Positions 19,466-28,175 of a DNA stretch of 34,878 bases are shown here, piece after piece. The notes under the pieces are model-generated. The model searched no databases. It was given only the letters and a program-made list of their open reading frames with translations, and was not told the DNA's origin. The DNA is from Pseudofrankia coriaricola (lineage in GTDB: Bacteria; Actinomycetota; Actinomycetes; Frankiales; Frankiaceae), in contig NZ_MBLO01000063.1 of the NCBI RefSeq assembly GCF_001854805.1, positions 1-34,878 of the forward strand, written 5' to 3'. Each line of letters starts with the position of its first letter. Positions within the stretch are counted from its first letter, which is position 1. The translations under genes were made by a program, and so were the position numbers.

Positions 19466-20746
19466 TCAGCCGGCGCGGACAGCCGCCAGCGTGGTGCCTC
19501 GGCGAGCGAGAGCCTCTTCGACGCGCCGCTGCATGTGCGCGATCAGCGCATACTGGTCCGCGCAGTACACCGTCGGATTGGTGTACGCGCCGTGAGACCG
19601 GTAGCGGTGCGGGAACAGCCCGGCACCGCAGGTCGTCACCACCTCGCAGCCGCGGCAACTCTCGGCCAGCCCATGCAGCCCGAGCTGCCGCTGGACGAAT
19701 GCTGGCACGTCGAACAGGGCATCGAGCGGATCGGCAAACACGGTGCGTCCGCTGGCAGCGGCACCCTGGCCGACCGCCTTCATGGTGTCCACCTGCTCGT
19801 AGGAGCCGTCGGACTCAATGACGACGAGCGCCACCGGGGCGAGGCCGAACGACTCGTGCGCGCCCACGCCCCCGAGCAGCAGATGGAGCAGCGACTCGAA
19901 AGTGCGCACCGACAGTGGCCGCACCGGCGCGTCGAACCAGCGGTCGAACAGCGGGATCAGCCAGTCGGCGTAGGGAGTCCGGCCGTCGCCCGGTGCCAGG
20001 CCCGGTGGCGGGAGTTCCCAGGTGCCGTGCGGGAGCAGGAAGTCGACCCCGCCCGCGTCGAGGCCGAGCAGGGCCTCCCACACCCGGACCGGGTCGGCCG
20101 CCAGCTGGATGGTGCACAGCAGCCCGAGAAAGTGCGAACTGAACTCGGGCCGCTGCATCATCTGGATGCCCGCGATGACCTCGTCATAGCTCGACCGGCC
20201 GTCGCCGTAGGTGCGGTGCAGGTCGTTAGCCTGCCGGTCGCCATCCAGACTGATCCCGACACCGATGTCCTCCTCGACCAGGAAGGCGGCCATCGACTCG
20301 CCGAGCAGCACGCCGTTGGTCTGCACCGTGACGATGACCTCGGTCAGCGGGGCGAGGCGCTCCCGCAGCGCGCCGACGATCCGGCGCAGCCGCTCACGGC
20401 CCGCGAGCAGCGGCTCGCCGCCGTGCAGCCGGATGTTGACGAACTCCAGGTCGTGAGTGCGCACGTGTTCGGCGATGCGGTCCGCTGTCGCGGCAACGGT
20501 CGCGTCCGCGATGAACCGTGGCTGCGCCCGCCAGGACTGGTCGGCCAGGTGGTAGACGTAGCAGTAGTCACAGTCGAGGTTGCAGCGCGAGGCCACCTTC
20601 AGCACGAACTCGCGAAACGGTGTCGGAACCCATCCCGACGGCAGCGGCGCGCCCCACGCCGCGGCGGCGCGTTCCGCCGCGGTCGGAGCCGCGCCAGCAT
20701 GCGCCGAGGCCCGGGCCGGCGCAGGCCACGGCAGCGCGGCGGGCAT
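19466..20746 (-). CDS. fxsB: FxsB-family radical SAM/SPASM cyclophane-forming peptide maturase
   Basis: A 426-aa radical SAM enzyme. EFVLKVASRCNLDCDYCYVY contains the CxxxCxxC cluster motif (Cys55, 59, 62). HGGEPLLAG and ISLDG are the SAM-binding motifs. A C-terminal SPASM region has CRGCEVVTTCGAGLFPHRY and VYCAD for auxiliary clusters. These strings are characteristic of FxsB-family enzymes, which join an aromatic side chain to a residue two positions away in a precursor peptide (3-residue cyclophanes). The ATG is 6 bp after the stop of a 67-aa candidate precursor, with GGAGG directly against it, so coupling is likely. About 40 Ala/Pro-rich residues precede the domain. The family call is firm. 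The usual FxSxx-ending substrate is absent; the product is unknown. Confidence 0.93.
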   Translation of the reverse strand: MPAALPWPAPARASAHAGAAPTAAERAAAAWGAPLPSGWVPTPFREFVLKVASRCNLDCDYCYVYHLADQSWRAQPRFIADATVAATADRIAEHVRTHDLEFVNIRLHGGEPLLAGRERLRRIVGALRERLAPLTEVIVTVQTNGVLLGESMAAFLVEEDIGVGISLDGDRQANDLHRTYGDGRSSYDEVIAGIQMMQRPEFSSHFLGLLCTIQLAADPVRVWEALLGLDAGGVDFLLPHGTWELPPPGLAPGDGRTPYADWLIPLFDRWFDAPVRPLSVRTFESLLHLLLGGVGAHESFGLAPVALVVIESDGSYEQVDTMKAVGQGAAASGRTVFADPLDALFDVPAFVQRQLGLHGLAESCRGCEVVTTCGAGLFPHRYRSHGAYTNPTVYCADQYALIAHMQRRVEEALARRGTTLAAVRAG

Positions 20747-20752
20747 CCTCCG

Positions 20753-20956
20753 TCAGTTCTTGGCGTCTGTCAGCTGGGAAGCCGCCGCGGACACCGACCG
20801 GCGCGGGCGGAACAGGCACGGGCCCGAGTTGTGCACATAGGCACCGCTCACCAGGTCACCGTCCGCGGAATTCCGACGGACGAGTGCGTGGTCGAGCGCC
20901 GACAGGTCGACCCCGATGCTCGCTGGGTCGACCGGCGTCACGACGGAGTTGAACAT
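20753..20956 (-). CDS. Candidate RiPP precursor peptide for the FxsB-type enzyme
   Basis: A 67-residue frame starts at ATG 20956, with AGGGGG about 7 nt upstream, and ends 6 bp before the radical SAM start. Size, strand and position are those of a RiPP precursor. The first ~35 residues are leader-like (VDPASIGVDLSALDHALVRR). The rest has a Gly/Ser-rich break, then AYVHNSGPCLFRPRRS, and a C-terminal SVSAAASQLTDAKN. Aromatic residues with partners two positions away are Tyr40-His42, His42-Ser44 and Phe49-Pro51, all possible cyclophane sites. Cys47 is the only cysteine. It does not end in FxSxx, although residues 2-6 read FNSVV. I do not recognise the peptide family. Confidence 0.7.
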   Translation of the reverse strand: MFNSVVTPVDPASIGVDLSALDHALVRRNSADGDLVSGAYVHNSGPCLFRPRRSVSAAASQLTDAKN

Positions 20957-21080
20957 GGCATACCCCCTGCAGCCCGACCATCAACGGCCAGCACGACCGT
21001 TACTTGGTCGTCGCGCAGCCCTACAGGAGCAGTCTCGCACGGTGGTGGACCGTATTCGCCCGGATCCAGGTTTTCCGCCG

Positions 21081-22502
21081 TCAGGTCGGTAGGAGGCGTC
21101 CGATGAAGGCTTCGAGCTGTTCGACGTTTCGGCATTCGACCATCTCGTCGACGATGTCGGAGTAGGCCGTCGTGGCGGAGTCGCCGGAGCCCCAGTAGGA
21201 GCGGGGCTCGGGGTTGAGCCAGTAGGCGTGTCGGGCCTGCTGGCAGAGACGCCTGAACGGGACGGCGGCGGTGGCCCGGTAGTTGTTGCGGGCGTCGCCA
21301 AGGATCAGGAGCGACGTCTTCGGGCCGACGGCGTCGGGGAACTTCTCAGCGAACACCTCGAAGGCATGGCCGTAGTCGCTGTGGCCGTCGAACCAGACCA
21401 GGTCCGCCTCCTTGGCGATCCTGGCCATCATGTCGCCGAGGTCGACGCCGCGAAGGAAACGGGTGATCTCGTCGGTGGTGTCGATGAAACCGAACGCGCG
21501 CACCTTCGAGAACTGCTCGCGCAGCGCGTGGGTGAGCATCAGGGTGAAGTGCGCGAACGACGCGACCGAGCCGGAGACGTCGCAGAGCACAACCAGCTCG
21601 GGCTTGTGCGGCTTGTGCGGGCGGTGCTTCGTCTCCAGGGGGACGCCGCCGGTGGCGAGCGAGGCGCGCACGGTGCGGCGGAAGTCGAGCCGGCCGCTCC
21701 GGCCGAGGCGGCGCTTGGCCGTCAGCCGGGTCGCGAGCCGGCGCGCCAGCGGGTAGACCTGCCGGCGCAGCTCGACGAGGTCCTGGTGGGAGGCCCGCAG
21801 GAACTCGACCTGGTCTGTGAGCGGCTTGACCGCGGTGCGCTCGGTCGCTTCCAGGCCGCGCTCCTCGGCCATCCGGCGGCGGATCTCGCTCTGGACCATC
21901 TCCTCGAAGGAGCGGATCCGGTCGGTGATGGTCTGCCGGGCGATCCGCTCGGCGAGGCCGCCCTTGTCCTGGGGGCCGAGCATCGCGGCGAGCAGCGCCG
22001 CGATCAGCGTGTCCGGCGACATCGCGCGCAGGACCCGGAACACGAACCACGACTTGCCGTTCTGCCCGCCGGCAGGTGCGGAGCCGAAGTTGGAGACCGC
22101 CTGGCGGGCGAGCTCGCGCAGCGCGTCGTCGTCGCCGTCGAGCAGCGCCTGCTGAAGCCGGTCGCGCAGCGCCTTGCGCAGCGCGTCCAGCTCCTCAGGG
22201 GTGAGGTCGCGCGGCTCGTCGCTCGGGTCGCCCTCGCCCAGGCCAGGCACCCCGTCCGCCCCGCCGGCCACCCCGTCGCCGATCCGCGGCGGGAAGTACA
22301 GGTCGAACAGGGTGTCGAAGGCGTTGCGGTAGAGCGGGCGCTTGCACATCGTGGTGGCGAACGCCGCCCGGACAGCCTCCCGGTCGAGCCAGCCGACCGC
22401 GCCGACGGCGCGCGACGCGTCGACGGTCTCCGCGGTACTCACCGGCACACCGGCGCGCCGCAGCGCCGCGGTGAAGTCGACGATGCGATCTACCAGGTTC
22501 AT
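21081..22502 (-). CDS. VWA domain protein, CoxE-like
   Basis: A 473-aa protein with a C-terminal von Willebrand A domain. The MIDAS motif is in ELVVLCDVSGSVASF, with DTTDEITRFL and LLILGDARNNYRA as later parts of the fold. The N-terminal ~250 residues (starting NLVDRIVDFTAALRRAGVPVS) match CoxE-type proteins, which work with a MoxR AAA+ ATPase to insert cofactors into or remodel target enzymes. ATG 22502 has GAGGGGC about 7 nt upstream. It lies 36 bp downstream of moxR, in the same operon. Their target is not evident here. The next genes on the strand are the candidate precursor and fxsB, 124 bp further. Confidence 0.9.
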   Translation of the reverse strand: MNLVDRIVDFTAALRRAGVPVSTAETVDASRAVGAVGWLDREAVRAAFATTMCKRPLYRNAFDTLFDLYFPPRIGDGVAGGADGVPGLGEGDPSDEPRDLTPEELDALRKALRDRLQQALLDGDDDALRELARQAVSNFGSAPAGGQNGKSWFVFRVLRAMSPDTLIAALLAAMLGPQDKGGLAERIARQTITDRIRSFEEMVQSEIRRRMAEERGLEATERTAVKPLTDQVEFLRASHQDLVELRRQVYPLARRLATRLTAKRRLGRSGRLDFRRTVRASLATGGVPLETKHRPHKPHKPELVVLCDVSGSVASFAHFTLMLTHALREQFSKVRAFGFIDTTDEITRFLRGVDLGDMMARIAKEADLVWFDGHSDYGHAFEVFAEKFPDAVGPKTSLLILGDARNNYRATAAVPFRRLCQQARHAYWLNPEPRSYWGSGDSATTAYSDIVDEMVECRNVEQLEAFIGRLLPT

Positions 22503-22538
22503 CGCGTGCCCCTCACTGCTCGCGGGAACGCGGGCCGG

Positions 22539-23429
22539 TCAGTTGGCGCCGAGCTTGAGCTGGCTGATGGCGCGGGCCTGGTCGCTCGCGTGCTTGAGGA
22601 CGACGCCGAGAGTGCTCTTGACCTCTTCCTCGTTGAGCGAGTCGAAGCCGAGGGCGAGCACGGTCTGGCCCCAGTCGATGGTCTCCGCGATCGACGGCGC
22701 CTTCTTCAGTTCCATCGCCCGCAGCGCGCGGACCGTGCGGACCAGCCCCTCGGCAAGCTGCTCGGGCAGCTCTGGCACCCGGGCGAGCAGGATCTCCTTC
22801 TCCCGGGCCGCCGACGGGTAGTCAAGGTTGAGGTAGAGGCAGCGTCGCTTGAGCGCCTCGGACAGCTCACGGGTCGCGTTCGATGTCAGGACGACGAACG
22901 GCCGGCGCGTTGCCTGGATCGTGCCGAGCTCAGGGATCGTCACCTGGAAGTCGGAGAGCACCTCCAGCAGCAGGCCCTCGACCTCGACGTCGGCCTTGTC
23001 TGTCTCGTCGATCAGCAGGACGGTCGGCTCATCGCGGCGGATCGCGGACAGCAGCGGCCGCGCGAGCAGGAACTCCTCGCTGAAGATGTCGTCATGGGTC
23101 GATCGCCAGTCGGCGTCCGCGGAGCCCTCGCCGGAGCCGGCCTGGATACGCAGCAGCTGCTTCTTGTAGTTCCATTCGTAGAGCGCGCGCGCCTCGTCGA
23201 GCCCCTCATAGCACTGCAGGCGGATCAGCTCCGCGCCGACCGACGCCGCCAGTGCCTTGGCGAGCTCGGTCTTGCCGGTGCCCGCCGGTCCCTCGACGAG
23301 CAAGGGCTTGCGCAGCCGGTCGGCGAGAAAGACCGTGGTGGCGATCGCCTCGTCGGCGAGGTAGCCTGTCTCCCTCAGGCGGCCGCGCACGTCCGCGACA
23401 TCGGCGAAGGCGTGTTCCTGCAACGACAT
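22539..23429 (-). CDS. MoxR-family AAA+ ATPase
   Basis: A 296-aa AAA+ ATPase of the MoxR class. Walker A is LLVEGPAGTGKTELAKAL (about 44-61), Walker B VLLIDETDKADVEVE, sensor 1 FVVLTSNATRELSEALKRR with the arginine finger in KRRC, and a C-terminal lid with VRALRAMELKKAPSIAETIDW, the last written here as KKAPSIAETIDWG. Such ATPases are chaperones acting with a VWA partner, which follows 36 bp downstream. The ATG at 23429 has only a weak GGGG upstream. The ~170-bp gap upstream, toward the MarR gene, contains three 7-bp direct repeats at 15-bp spacing. Confidence 0.93.
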   Translation of the reverse strand: MSLQEHAFADVADVRGRLRETGYLADEAIATTVFLADRLRKPLLVEGPAGTGKTELAKALAASVGAELIRLQCYEGLDEARALYEWNYKKQLLRIQAGSGEGSADADWRSTHDDIFSEEFLLARPLLSAIRRDEPTVLLIDETDKADVEVEGLLLEVLSDFQVTIPELGTIQATRRPFVVLTSNATRELSEALKRRCLYLNLDYPSAAREKEILLARVPELPEQLAEGLVRTVRALRAMELKKAPSIAETIDWGQTVLALGFDSLNEEEVKSTLGVVLKHASDQARAISQLKLGAN

Positions 23430-23532
23430 GGGACTTTTCCCCGCTCTACGTCCGCTTGATCCCCTCGGATCCGTTATCCGTCAGACCCATATTGCCAGTG
23501 CGTACGGCCAGATACCTGGACTGCTACGAGTC

Positions 23533-23569
23533 CGGATGGTTGGGGTGCGGACGGTTATGTTTCGGATGG
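23533..23569. repeat. Three CGGAYGG repeats at 15-bp spacing upstream of moxR
   Basis: CGGATGG (23533-23539), CGGACGG (23548-23554) and CGGATGG (23563-23569) recur exactly every 15 bp, between the MarR stop and the moxR start. They may be binding sites of an unidentified regulator of moxR-VWA. Confidence 0.5.
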
Positions 23570-23598
23570 GTAACGATCGGCCAGTCGAGGCTGAGTCA

Positions 23599-24102
23599 TC
23601 ACGACAGGTCGTCCGTCGCACGCAGGCGGTGGGCCAGCGCGATCACGATCTCCTGCTCGGGTTCGAGGGCGGCCACCGCGGCAAGGCCGTCGCACAGGGC
23701 CGTGACGCCGTCGGGACCGAGGCTGGCCCGTAGCCGGTCCAGGTCGGCGGCCCGGGACCGAAGCACGTGGGCGATGGCGTTCTCGGCACGCTGGGTCAAC
23801 GCGAGCAGGGTCCGTCGCCGATCGGCCGAGTCAGTCGATCGGTTGAGGTAGCCGGCCGCGGTGAGGGTGTCAACGGTGCGGCTGACCGCCTGCTTGGTGA
23901 CCGAGAAGAGCATGGCCAACTCGCCGACGGACGCCACGCCCTCCTTGATGAGCCGCAGAAGCTGTAGATCCGCCAGGCGAAGGTCACCGTGGCCAGCCGC
24001 GGCGAGTGCTGCCGCGGTGCGGGCCTGCCAGACCTGGTGGGCGGACGAGAGCCGCAGCCCAAGATCCGGCCCGCTGGATGATTCTCCGTTGGATCCCACC
24101 AC
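23599..24102 (-). CDS. MarR-family transcriptional regulator
   Basis: A 167-aa winged-helix regulator. The HTH reads LADLQLLRLIKEGVASVGEL, then FSVTKQAVSRTVDTLTAAGY. The wing is RSTDSADRRRTLLALTQRAE, the DxRxxxxxLT pattern of MarR proteins. Flanking helices should make the dimer interface. The start is taken as GTG 24102; other GTG or ATG codons nearby are possible and the SD is weak. It is divergent from the LpqC-like esterase gene, with 57 bp between. Overlapping inverted repeats in that gap are the likely operator, so it probably represses itself and the esterase gene. Its ligand is unknown; phenolic compounds are common for the family. Confidence 0.93.
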   Translation of the reverse strand: MVGSNGESSSGPDLGLRLSSAHQVWQARTAAALAAAGHGDLRLADLQLLRLIKEGVASVGELAMLFSVTKQAVSRTVDTLTAAGYLNRSTDSADRRRTLLALTQRAENAIAHVLRSRAADLDRLRASLGPDGVTALCDGLAAVAALEPEQEIVIALAHRLRATDDLS

Positions 24103-24124
24103 CCCAGCGTAATAGACACCTACC

Positions 24125-24147
24125 GTTGACTATCAACCCTAGTTGAC
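24125..24147. promoter_or_regulatory. Candidate MarR operator
   Basis: GTTGACTATCAAC (24125-24137) is a perfect inverted repeat with a 3-bp centre. It overlaps CAACCCTAGTTG (24134-24145), another perfect pair, and GTTGACTA occurs twice. AT-rich palindromes of this kind in a divergent MarR/target gap are typical MarR sites. It lies 13 bp before the esterase start codon. Confidence 0.6.
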
Positions 24148-24159
24148 TACTCTGCCGGA

Positions 24160-25176
24160 ATGACACGCATTGCGGTCGCCTCGATCGTCCGGGCGGGTAC
24201 GGTGAGCCGAGGCAGCGGGCCTCGGCGACGGGTAGGCGCGGCCTTCGCGATGGCGGCGCTCGCGGCGGTGGTCGCCGTCGGCTGCGCCAGTACCCCCGAG
24301 GGGGCGACGCCGGTTGCCGGCTCCGCGACGGCGGGCTGCGCACCCACCCGCCCGGCGCCATCCGTCGCCGGGACACAGGTGTTCCGTTACGACGGGGTCG
24401 ATCGTCCTTACCTGTTGGCGCTACCGGACGGCTACCGGGGCACGGCGGCCAGTCCACTGGTGTTCGACTTCCACGGATTCGGCGGCAGTGTGCGCGACCA
24501 GGAAGCGAGCACGCTGATGGCGGCCACCGGTACCGCGCGTGGATACATCGTGGTCACCCCCGCCGCTCTCGGCGATCCGCCCAAGTGGAACATCCTCGGG
24601 ACTGCCGGCGCCGCCGACGACTACGGCTTCGCGCACGCGCTGCTGACCGATCTGACCTCGCGGCTGTGCGTCGACCCGGACCGGATCTACGCCGCCGGCC
24701 ACTCAAACGGTGGCGCCTTCGCCGGGCTGCTCGCCTGCCGCGCGCCATTCCCCTTCGCGGCGGTCGCGCTGGTGTCGGGCACTCCGCCATCGACCTGCCC
24801 AGCCGCCGCCATCGCCGCCGGCTCCGCGCCGGCCGTGCTCTCCATCAACGGGACGGCGGACACGACGGCGTCCTACGCCGACAACGTCAACCGGCTGGAC
24901 ACCTTCGTCCAGAGCTACGGCTGTCACCCGGCCTCCACGCTGACGACCCTGATGGCCGGGGTCACCCAGCGACGCGATCTCGGCTGCGCCGCCGTGGGCG
25001 CCGAGGGCCGCGACGTCGAGGTGGACCTGGTGACGGTGGATGGCGGCACGCATGTCTGGCCGGGCGGCCCGGCGGCGTCCAGTGACCGTCCGTCGGCGGT
25101 GGGGAACTCGACGGCCGGCCAGACCTTCCCGGCGACCCAGGCCGTGCTCGACTTCTTCGACCGCCACCGCCGGTGA
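24160..25176 (+). CDS. LpqC-like lipoprotein esterase (PHB depolymerase/feruloyl esterase family)
   Basis: A 338-aa secreted alpha/beta hydrolase. A basic N-terminus and hydrophobic segment lead to the lipobox VAVGC (about Cys42), so it should be lipid-anchored outside the membrane. The fold shows FDFHGFGGSVRDQE (oxyanion region), the nucleophile elbow AAGHSNGGAFAGLLAC, the acid in LSINGTADTTASY and the histidine in DGGTHVWPGG. These match LpqC and related polyhydroxybutyrate depolymerase or feruloyl esterase proteins. The exact ester substrate is unknown. ATG 24160 has only a weak CCGGA upstream. The MarR operator candidate overlaps its promoter region, suggesting substrate-induced expression. 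Confidence 0.9.
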   Translation: MTRIAVASIVRAGTVSRGSGPRRRVGAAFAMAALAAVVAVGCASTPEGATPVAGSATAGCAPTRPAPSVAGTQVFRYDGVDRPYLLALPDGYRGTAASPLVFDFHGFGGSVRDQEASTLMAATGTARGYIVVTPAALGDPPKWNILGTAGAADDYGFAHALLTDLTSRLCVDPDRIYAAGHSNGGAFAGLLACRAPFPFAAVALVSGTPPSTCPAAAIAAGSAPAVLSINGTADTTASYADNVNRLDTFVQSYGCHPASTLTTLMAGVTQRRDLGCAAVGAEGRDVEVDLVTVDGGTHVWPGGPAASSDRPSAVGNSTAGQTFPATQAVLDFFDRHRR

Positions 25177-25210
25177 CCAGACCGCCGGTGACCAGACCGC
25201 CGGTGACCAG
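25169..25210 (+). repeat. 15-bp tandem repeat, about three copies, over the esterase stop
   Basis: CGGTGACCAG recurs at 25171, 25186 and 25201 as part of a 15-bp unit (CGCCGGTGACCAGAC). The first copy contains the stop codon of the esterase gene; the others fill the gap before the convergent malate synthase. Probably slippage-generated. Confidence 0.8.
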
Positions 25211-25225
25211 CGGTCCCGCCGAGGC

Positions 25226-26869
25226 TCAGATCCGGTCGTAGGCGGGCAGGGTCAGGAATTCGGCGTAGGGCTCACCGAGCGCCGTCTGCCCGAACAGCTC
25301 CACGGCGTCCTTCCACCGCCCGGCCGCGAACGCCTCGTCGCCGGCGGCGGCGCGCAGCCGCTCGACCTCCTCCGCGAGCACGGCGCGAACCAGCTCCGCG
25401 GTGACGACGCGGCCGTCCGCGAGCTTCGCGCCCGCGGCGACCCACTGGTGGAGCTGGCTGCGGGAGATCTCGGCGGTGGCCGCGTCTTCCATGAGGTTGT
25501 CGATACCGACGGCGCCGGTGCCGCGCAGCCACGCCTCCAGGTACCGCAGGCCGACGCTGATGTTGATCCGCACGCCGGCCTCGGTGATCTCGCCAGGGGT
25601 GGCGGCGACGTCGAGCAGCTGGGCGGCGGTGACGTGGACGTCGTCGCGCTGGCGCGCGAGCTGGTTGGGGGCGTCGCCGAGCACGCCGTCGAAGACCTCG
25701 GTGCAGACAGGCACCAGATCGGGGTGGGCGACCCAGCTGCCGTCGAACCCGTCACCGGACTCGCGCTCCTTGTCGGCCCGTACCTTCGCCAGCGCCGCCG
25801 CGCCCGCCTCCGGGTCACGCCGGGACGGGATGAAGGCGGCCATGCCGCCGATGGCGTGCGCGCCGCGGCGGTGGCAGGTGGCGACGAGCAGTTCGGTGTA
25901 GGCGCGCAGGAACGGCACCGTCATGGTCACCGAGCCGCGGTCCGGCAGCAGGAACTCCGCCGGCCGCGACGCGAACGTCTTGATGGCGGAGAACATGTAG
26001 TCCCAGCGACCGGCGTTGAGCCCGGCCGAGTGCTCGCGCAGCTCGTAGAGGATCTCCTCCATCTCGAACGCGGCGGGCAGCGTCTCGATGAGCACGGTCG
26101 CCCGGATGGTGCCACGTGACAGGCCGAGCGCGTCCTCCGCGGCGGTGAACACGTCGTTCCACAGCCTGGCTTCAAGGTGGCTTTCCAGCTTGGGCAGGTA
26201 GAACGCGGGTGTGCGGCCGGCATCGACGAGCGTGCGCGCGTTGCGGAACAAGTAGAGCCCGGCGTCGAGGAGCGACCCGGACATCGGCGCGCCGTCGACG
26301 AGCACGTGCCGCTCGGGCAGGTGCCAGCCGCGGGGGCGGACGACGAGGGTGGCGACCTTCTCGCCGAGCCGGTAGCCGCGGCCGTCCGGGCTGGTGAAGG
26401 TCAGCGTGCCGGCGATGGCCGCGGTCAGGTTGCGCTGGCCGTCCAGCATGTTCGACCAGGTGGGGACGTTGGCGTCCTCGAAGTCGGCCATGAACAAACG
26501 GGCGCCGCTGTTCAGCGCGTTGATGACCATCTTCGCGTCGGTCGGGCCGGTGATCTCGCAGCGGCGGTCAGTGAGGTCCGGCGCGGGTGGTGCGACCCGC
26601 CAGTCGCCGGCCCGGACGTCGGCGGTCTCGGGCAGGAAGTCGAGGGTGCCGCCGGCGGCGATCAGGGCGCGCCGCTGGGCACGCCGGTGGAGCAGTTCCT
26701 GGCGCCGGGGGCCGAACGTGCGCTGCAGCCCGGCGACGAACGCGAGCGCCTCGTCGCCGAGCACCTCGGCGACCAGCGCCGCCGCGTCGCCCACGGCGAG
26801 CCCCGGCACGTCCCGCTCGACGCGCACCCCGTCGTTCGTCGCCCCCCGCAACCGGCCCGTCACACCCAT
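25226..26869 (-). CDS. aceB: Malate synthase A
   Basis: Malate synthase condenses glyoxylate with acetyl-CoA in the glyoxylate shunt. The 547-aa length is that of the A form (AceB, ~530-550) rather than the G form (~720). The family signature KR-x-H-x2-GLN-x-G-x-WDY is present as [29 protein letters not shown] carries the catalytic arginine and [12 protein letters not shown] the catalytic aspartate; [13 protein letters not shown] is also characteristic. ATG 26869 has GGGAGG 5 nt upstream and was preferred to GTG 26872. It is 49 bp downstream of proA on the same strand. No isocitrate lyase gene is in the window. Confidence 0.96.
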   Translation of the reverse strand: MGVTGRLRGATNDGVRVERDVPGLAVGDAAALVAEVLGDEALAFVAGLQRTFGPRRQELLHRRAQRRALIAAGGTLDFLPETADVRAGDWRVAPPAPDLTDRRCEITGPTDAKMVINALNSGARLFMADFEDANVPTWSNMLDGQRNLTAAIAGTLTFTSPDGRGYRLGEKVATLVVRPRGWHLPERHVLVDGAPMSGSLLDAGLYLFRNARTLVDAGRTPAFYLPKLESHLEARLWNDVFTAAEDALGLSRGTIRATVLIETLPAAFEMEEILYELREHSAGLNAGRWDYMFSAIKTFASRPAEFLLPDRGSVTMTVPFLRAYTELLVATCHRRGAHAIGGMAAFIPSRRDPEAGAAALAKVRADKERESGDGFDGSWVAHPDLVPVCTEVFDGVLGDAPNQLARQRDDVHVTAAQLLDVAATPGEITEAGVRINISVGLRYLEAWLRGTGAVGIDNLMEDAATAEISRSQLHQWVAAGAKLADGRVVTAELVRAVLAEEVERLRAAAGDEAFAAGRWKDAVELFGQTALGEPYAEFLTLPAYDRI

Positions 26870-26918
26870 CACACCCTCCCGTCCTGACCTACGCGGAGCG
26901 TCCGGCCGCGCGCCAGCC

Positions 26919-28175
26919 CTACACGACGTGACCGTCGCCGATGGCCACCCACGTGGTGGACGTCAGCTCCGGCAGGCCCATGGGGCCGCGGGCGTGCAGC
27001 TTCTGGGTGGAGATGCCGATCTCGGCGCCCATGCCGAACCGCTCACCGTCGGTGAACCGGGTGGAGGCGTTCACCATGATGGCGGCGCTGTCGCAGGTGG
27101 CGATGAAGCGGCGGGACGCGGCGAGCGAGCGGGTGACGATCGCCTCGGTATGGCCAGTGCCGTAGGCGCGGATGTGCTCGACGGCGGCGTCCAGCGACGG
27201 GACGACCTTCACCGCGAGGTCGAGCGAGAGGTACTCGGCGGCCCAGTCGTCCTCGGTCGCGGCCAGTGCGTCCGGGGCGACGGCGCGCACCGCGTCGTCG
27301 CCGTGGATCGTCACGCCGGACTCGCCTAGCGCGGTGAGCACCCGGGGCAGGAACTGGTCGGCGACGTCGGCGTGCACGAGCAGCGTCTCGGCGGAGTTGC
27401 AGACCGACACCCGCTGGATCTTCGAGTTGACCGCGATCGCGACCGCCATGTCGAGGTCCGCGTCCGCGTCGACGTAGACGTGGCAGTTGCCGACTCCGGT
27501 CTCGATCACCGGCACCGTCGACTCCTCGACGACCGCGCGGATCAGTCCGGCGCCGCCGCGCGGGATGAGCACGTCCACCAGCCCACGCAGCTGCATGAGG
27601 TGCTTGACCGACTCGTGGTCGACACCGGGAACCAGCTGGACGGCGTCCGCGGGCAGGCCCGCGGCTTCGGCCGCGTCGCGCAGCACACCGACGAGCGCGG
27701 TGTTGGAGTGCACCGCGGAGGCGCTGCCGCGCAGCAGGACGGCGTTGCCGCTCTTCAGACACAGCCCGGCGGCGTCGACGGTGACGTTCGGCCGGGCCTC
27801 GTAGATGATCCCGACGACGCCGAGCGGGACGCGCACCTGGCGCAGCTCCATCCCGTTCGGCAGCACCCGGCCGCGGATCACCTCGCCGACCGGGTCGTCG
27901 AGCCCGGCGACCTGGCGCAGCCCGTCGGCCATCCCGCCGAGCCGGGCCTTGGTGAGGGTGAGCCGGTCGACCATCGCGGCAGCCATGCCGGCGGCCTGGG
28001 CGGCGACGACGTCCTCGGCGTTGGCGGCGAGCAACTCGTCGGCGCGGACCAGCAGCGCGTCCGCCATCCCCAGCAGCGCGGCGTCCTTGGCGGCCCGCGA
28101 CAGTGGGGCCAGCGCCGCCGCGGCCCGCTTCGCGCGCACGGCGCTCGCTCGGACGTCCTCCGCGGAGACCTGCAT
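26919..28175 (-). CDS. proA: Gamma-glutamyl phosphate reductase ProA
   Basis: ProA reduces gamma-glutamyl phosphate to glutamate semialdehyde in proline synthesis. The 418-aa protein has the aldehyde-dehydrogenase-type fold with [42 protein letters not shown] and the catalytic cysteine in [34 protein letters not shown] is the conserved C-terminal signature. ATG 28175 was chosen, with AGGGG about 10 nt upstream. ProB is not in the window up to 34.9 kb; it is usually directly upstream. In many actinobacteria nadD follows proA; here malate synthase follows and nadD is 22.6 kb away on the same strand. Confidence 0.97.
   Translation of the reverse strand: MQVSAEDVRASAVRAKRAAAALAPLSRAAKDAALLGMADALLVRADELLAANAEDVVAAQAAGMAAAMVDRLTLTKARLGGMADGLRQVAGLDDPVGEVIRGRVLPNGMELRQVRVPLGVVGIIYEARPNVTVDAAGLCLKSGNAVLLRGSASAVHSNTALVGVLRDAAEAAGLPADAVQLVPGVDHESVKHLMQLRGLVDVLIPRGGAGLIRAVVEESTVPVIETGVGNCHVYVDADADLDMAVAIAVNSKIQRVSVCNSAETLLVHADVADQFLPRVLTALGESGVTIHGDDAVRAVAPDALAATEDDWAAEYLSLDLAVKVVPSLDAAVEHIRAYGTGHTEAIVTRSLAASRRFIATCDSAAIMVNASTRFTDGERFGMGAEIGISTQKLHARGPMGLPELTSTTWVAIGDGHVV

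Noticed and set aside
7067-20956. A complete prophage
   Set aside because: No structural, packaging or lysis genes; only a lone recombinase and transposase tail at the far left edge.
21228-23459. 743-aa plus-strand frame opposite moxR and the VWA gene
   Set aside because: Shadow frame crossing two genuine genes and their intergenic gap.
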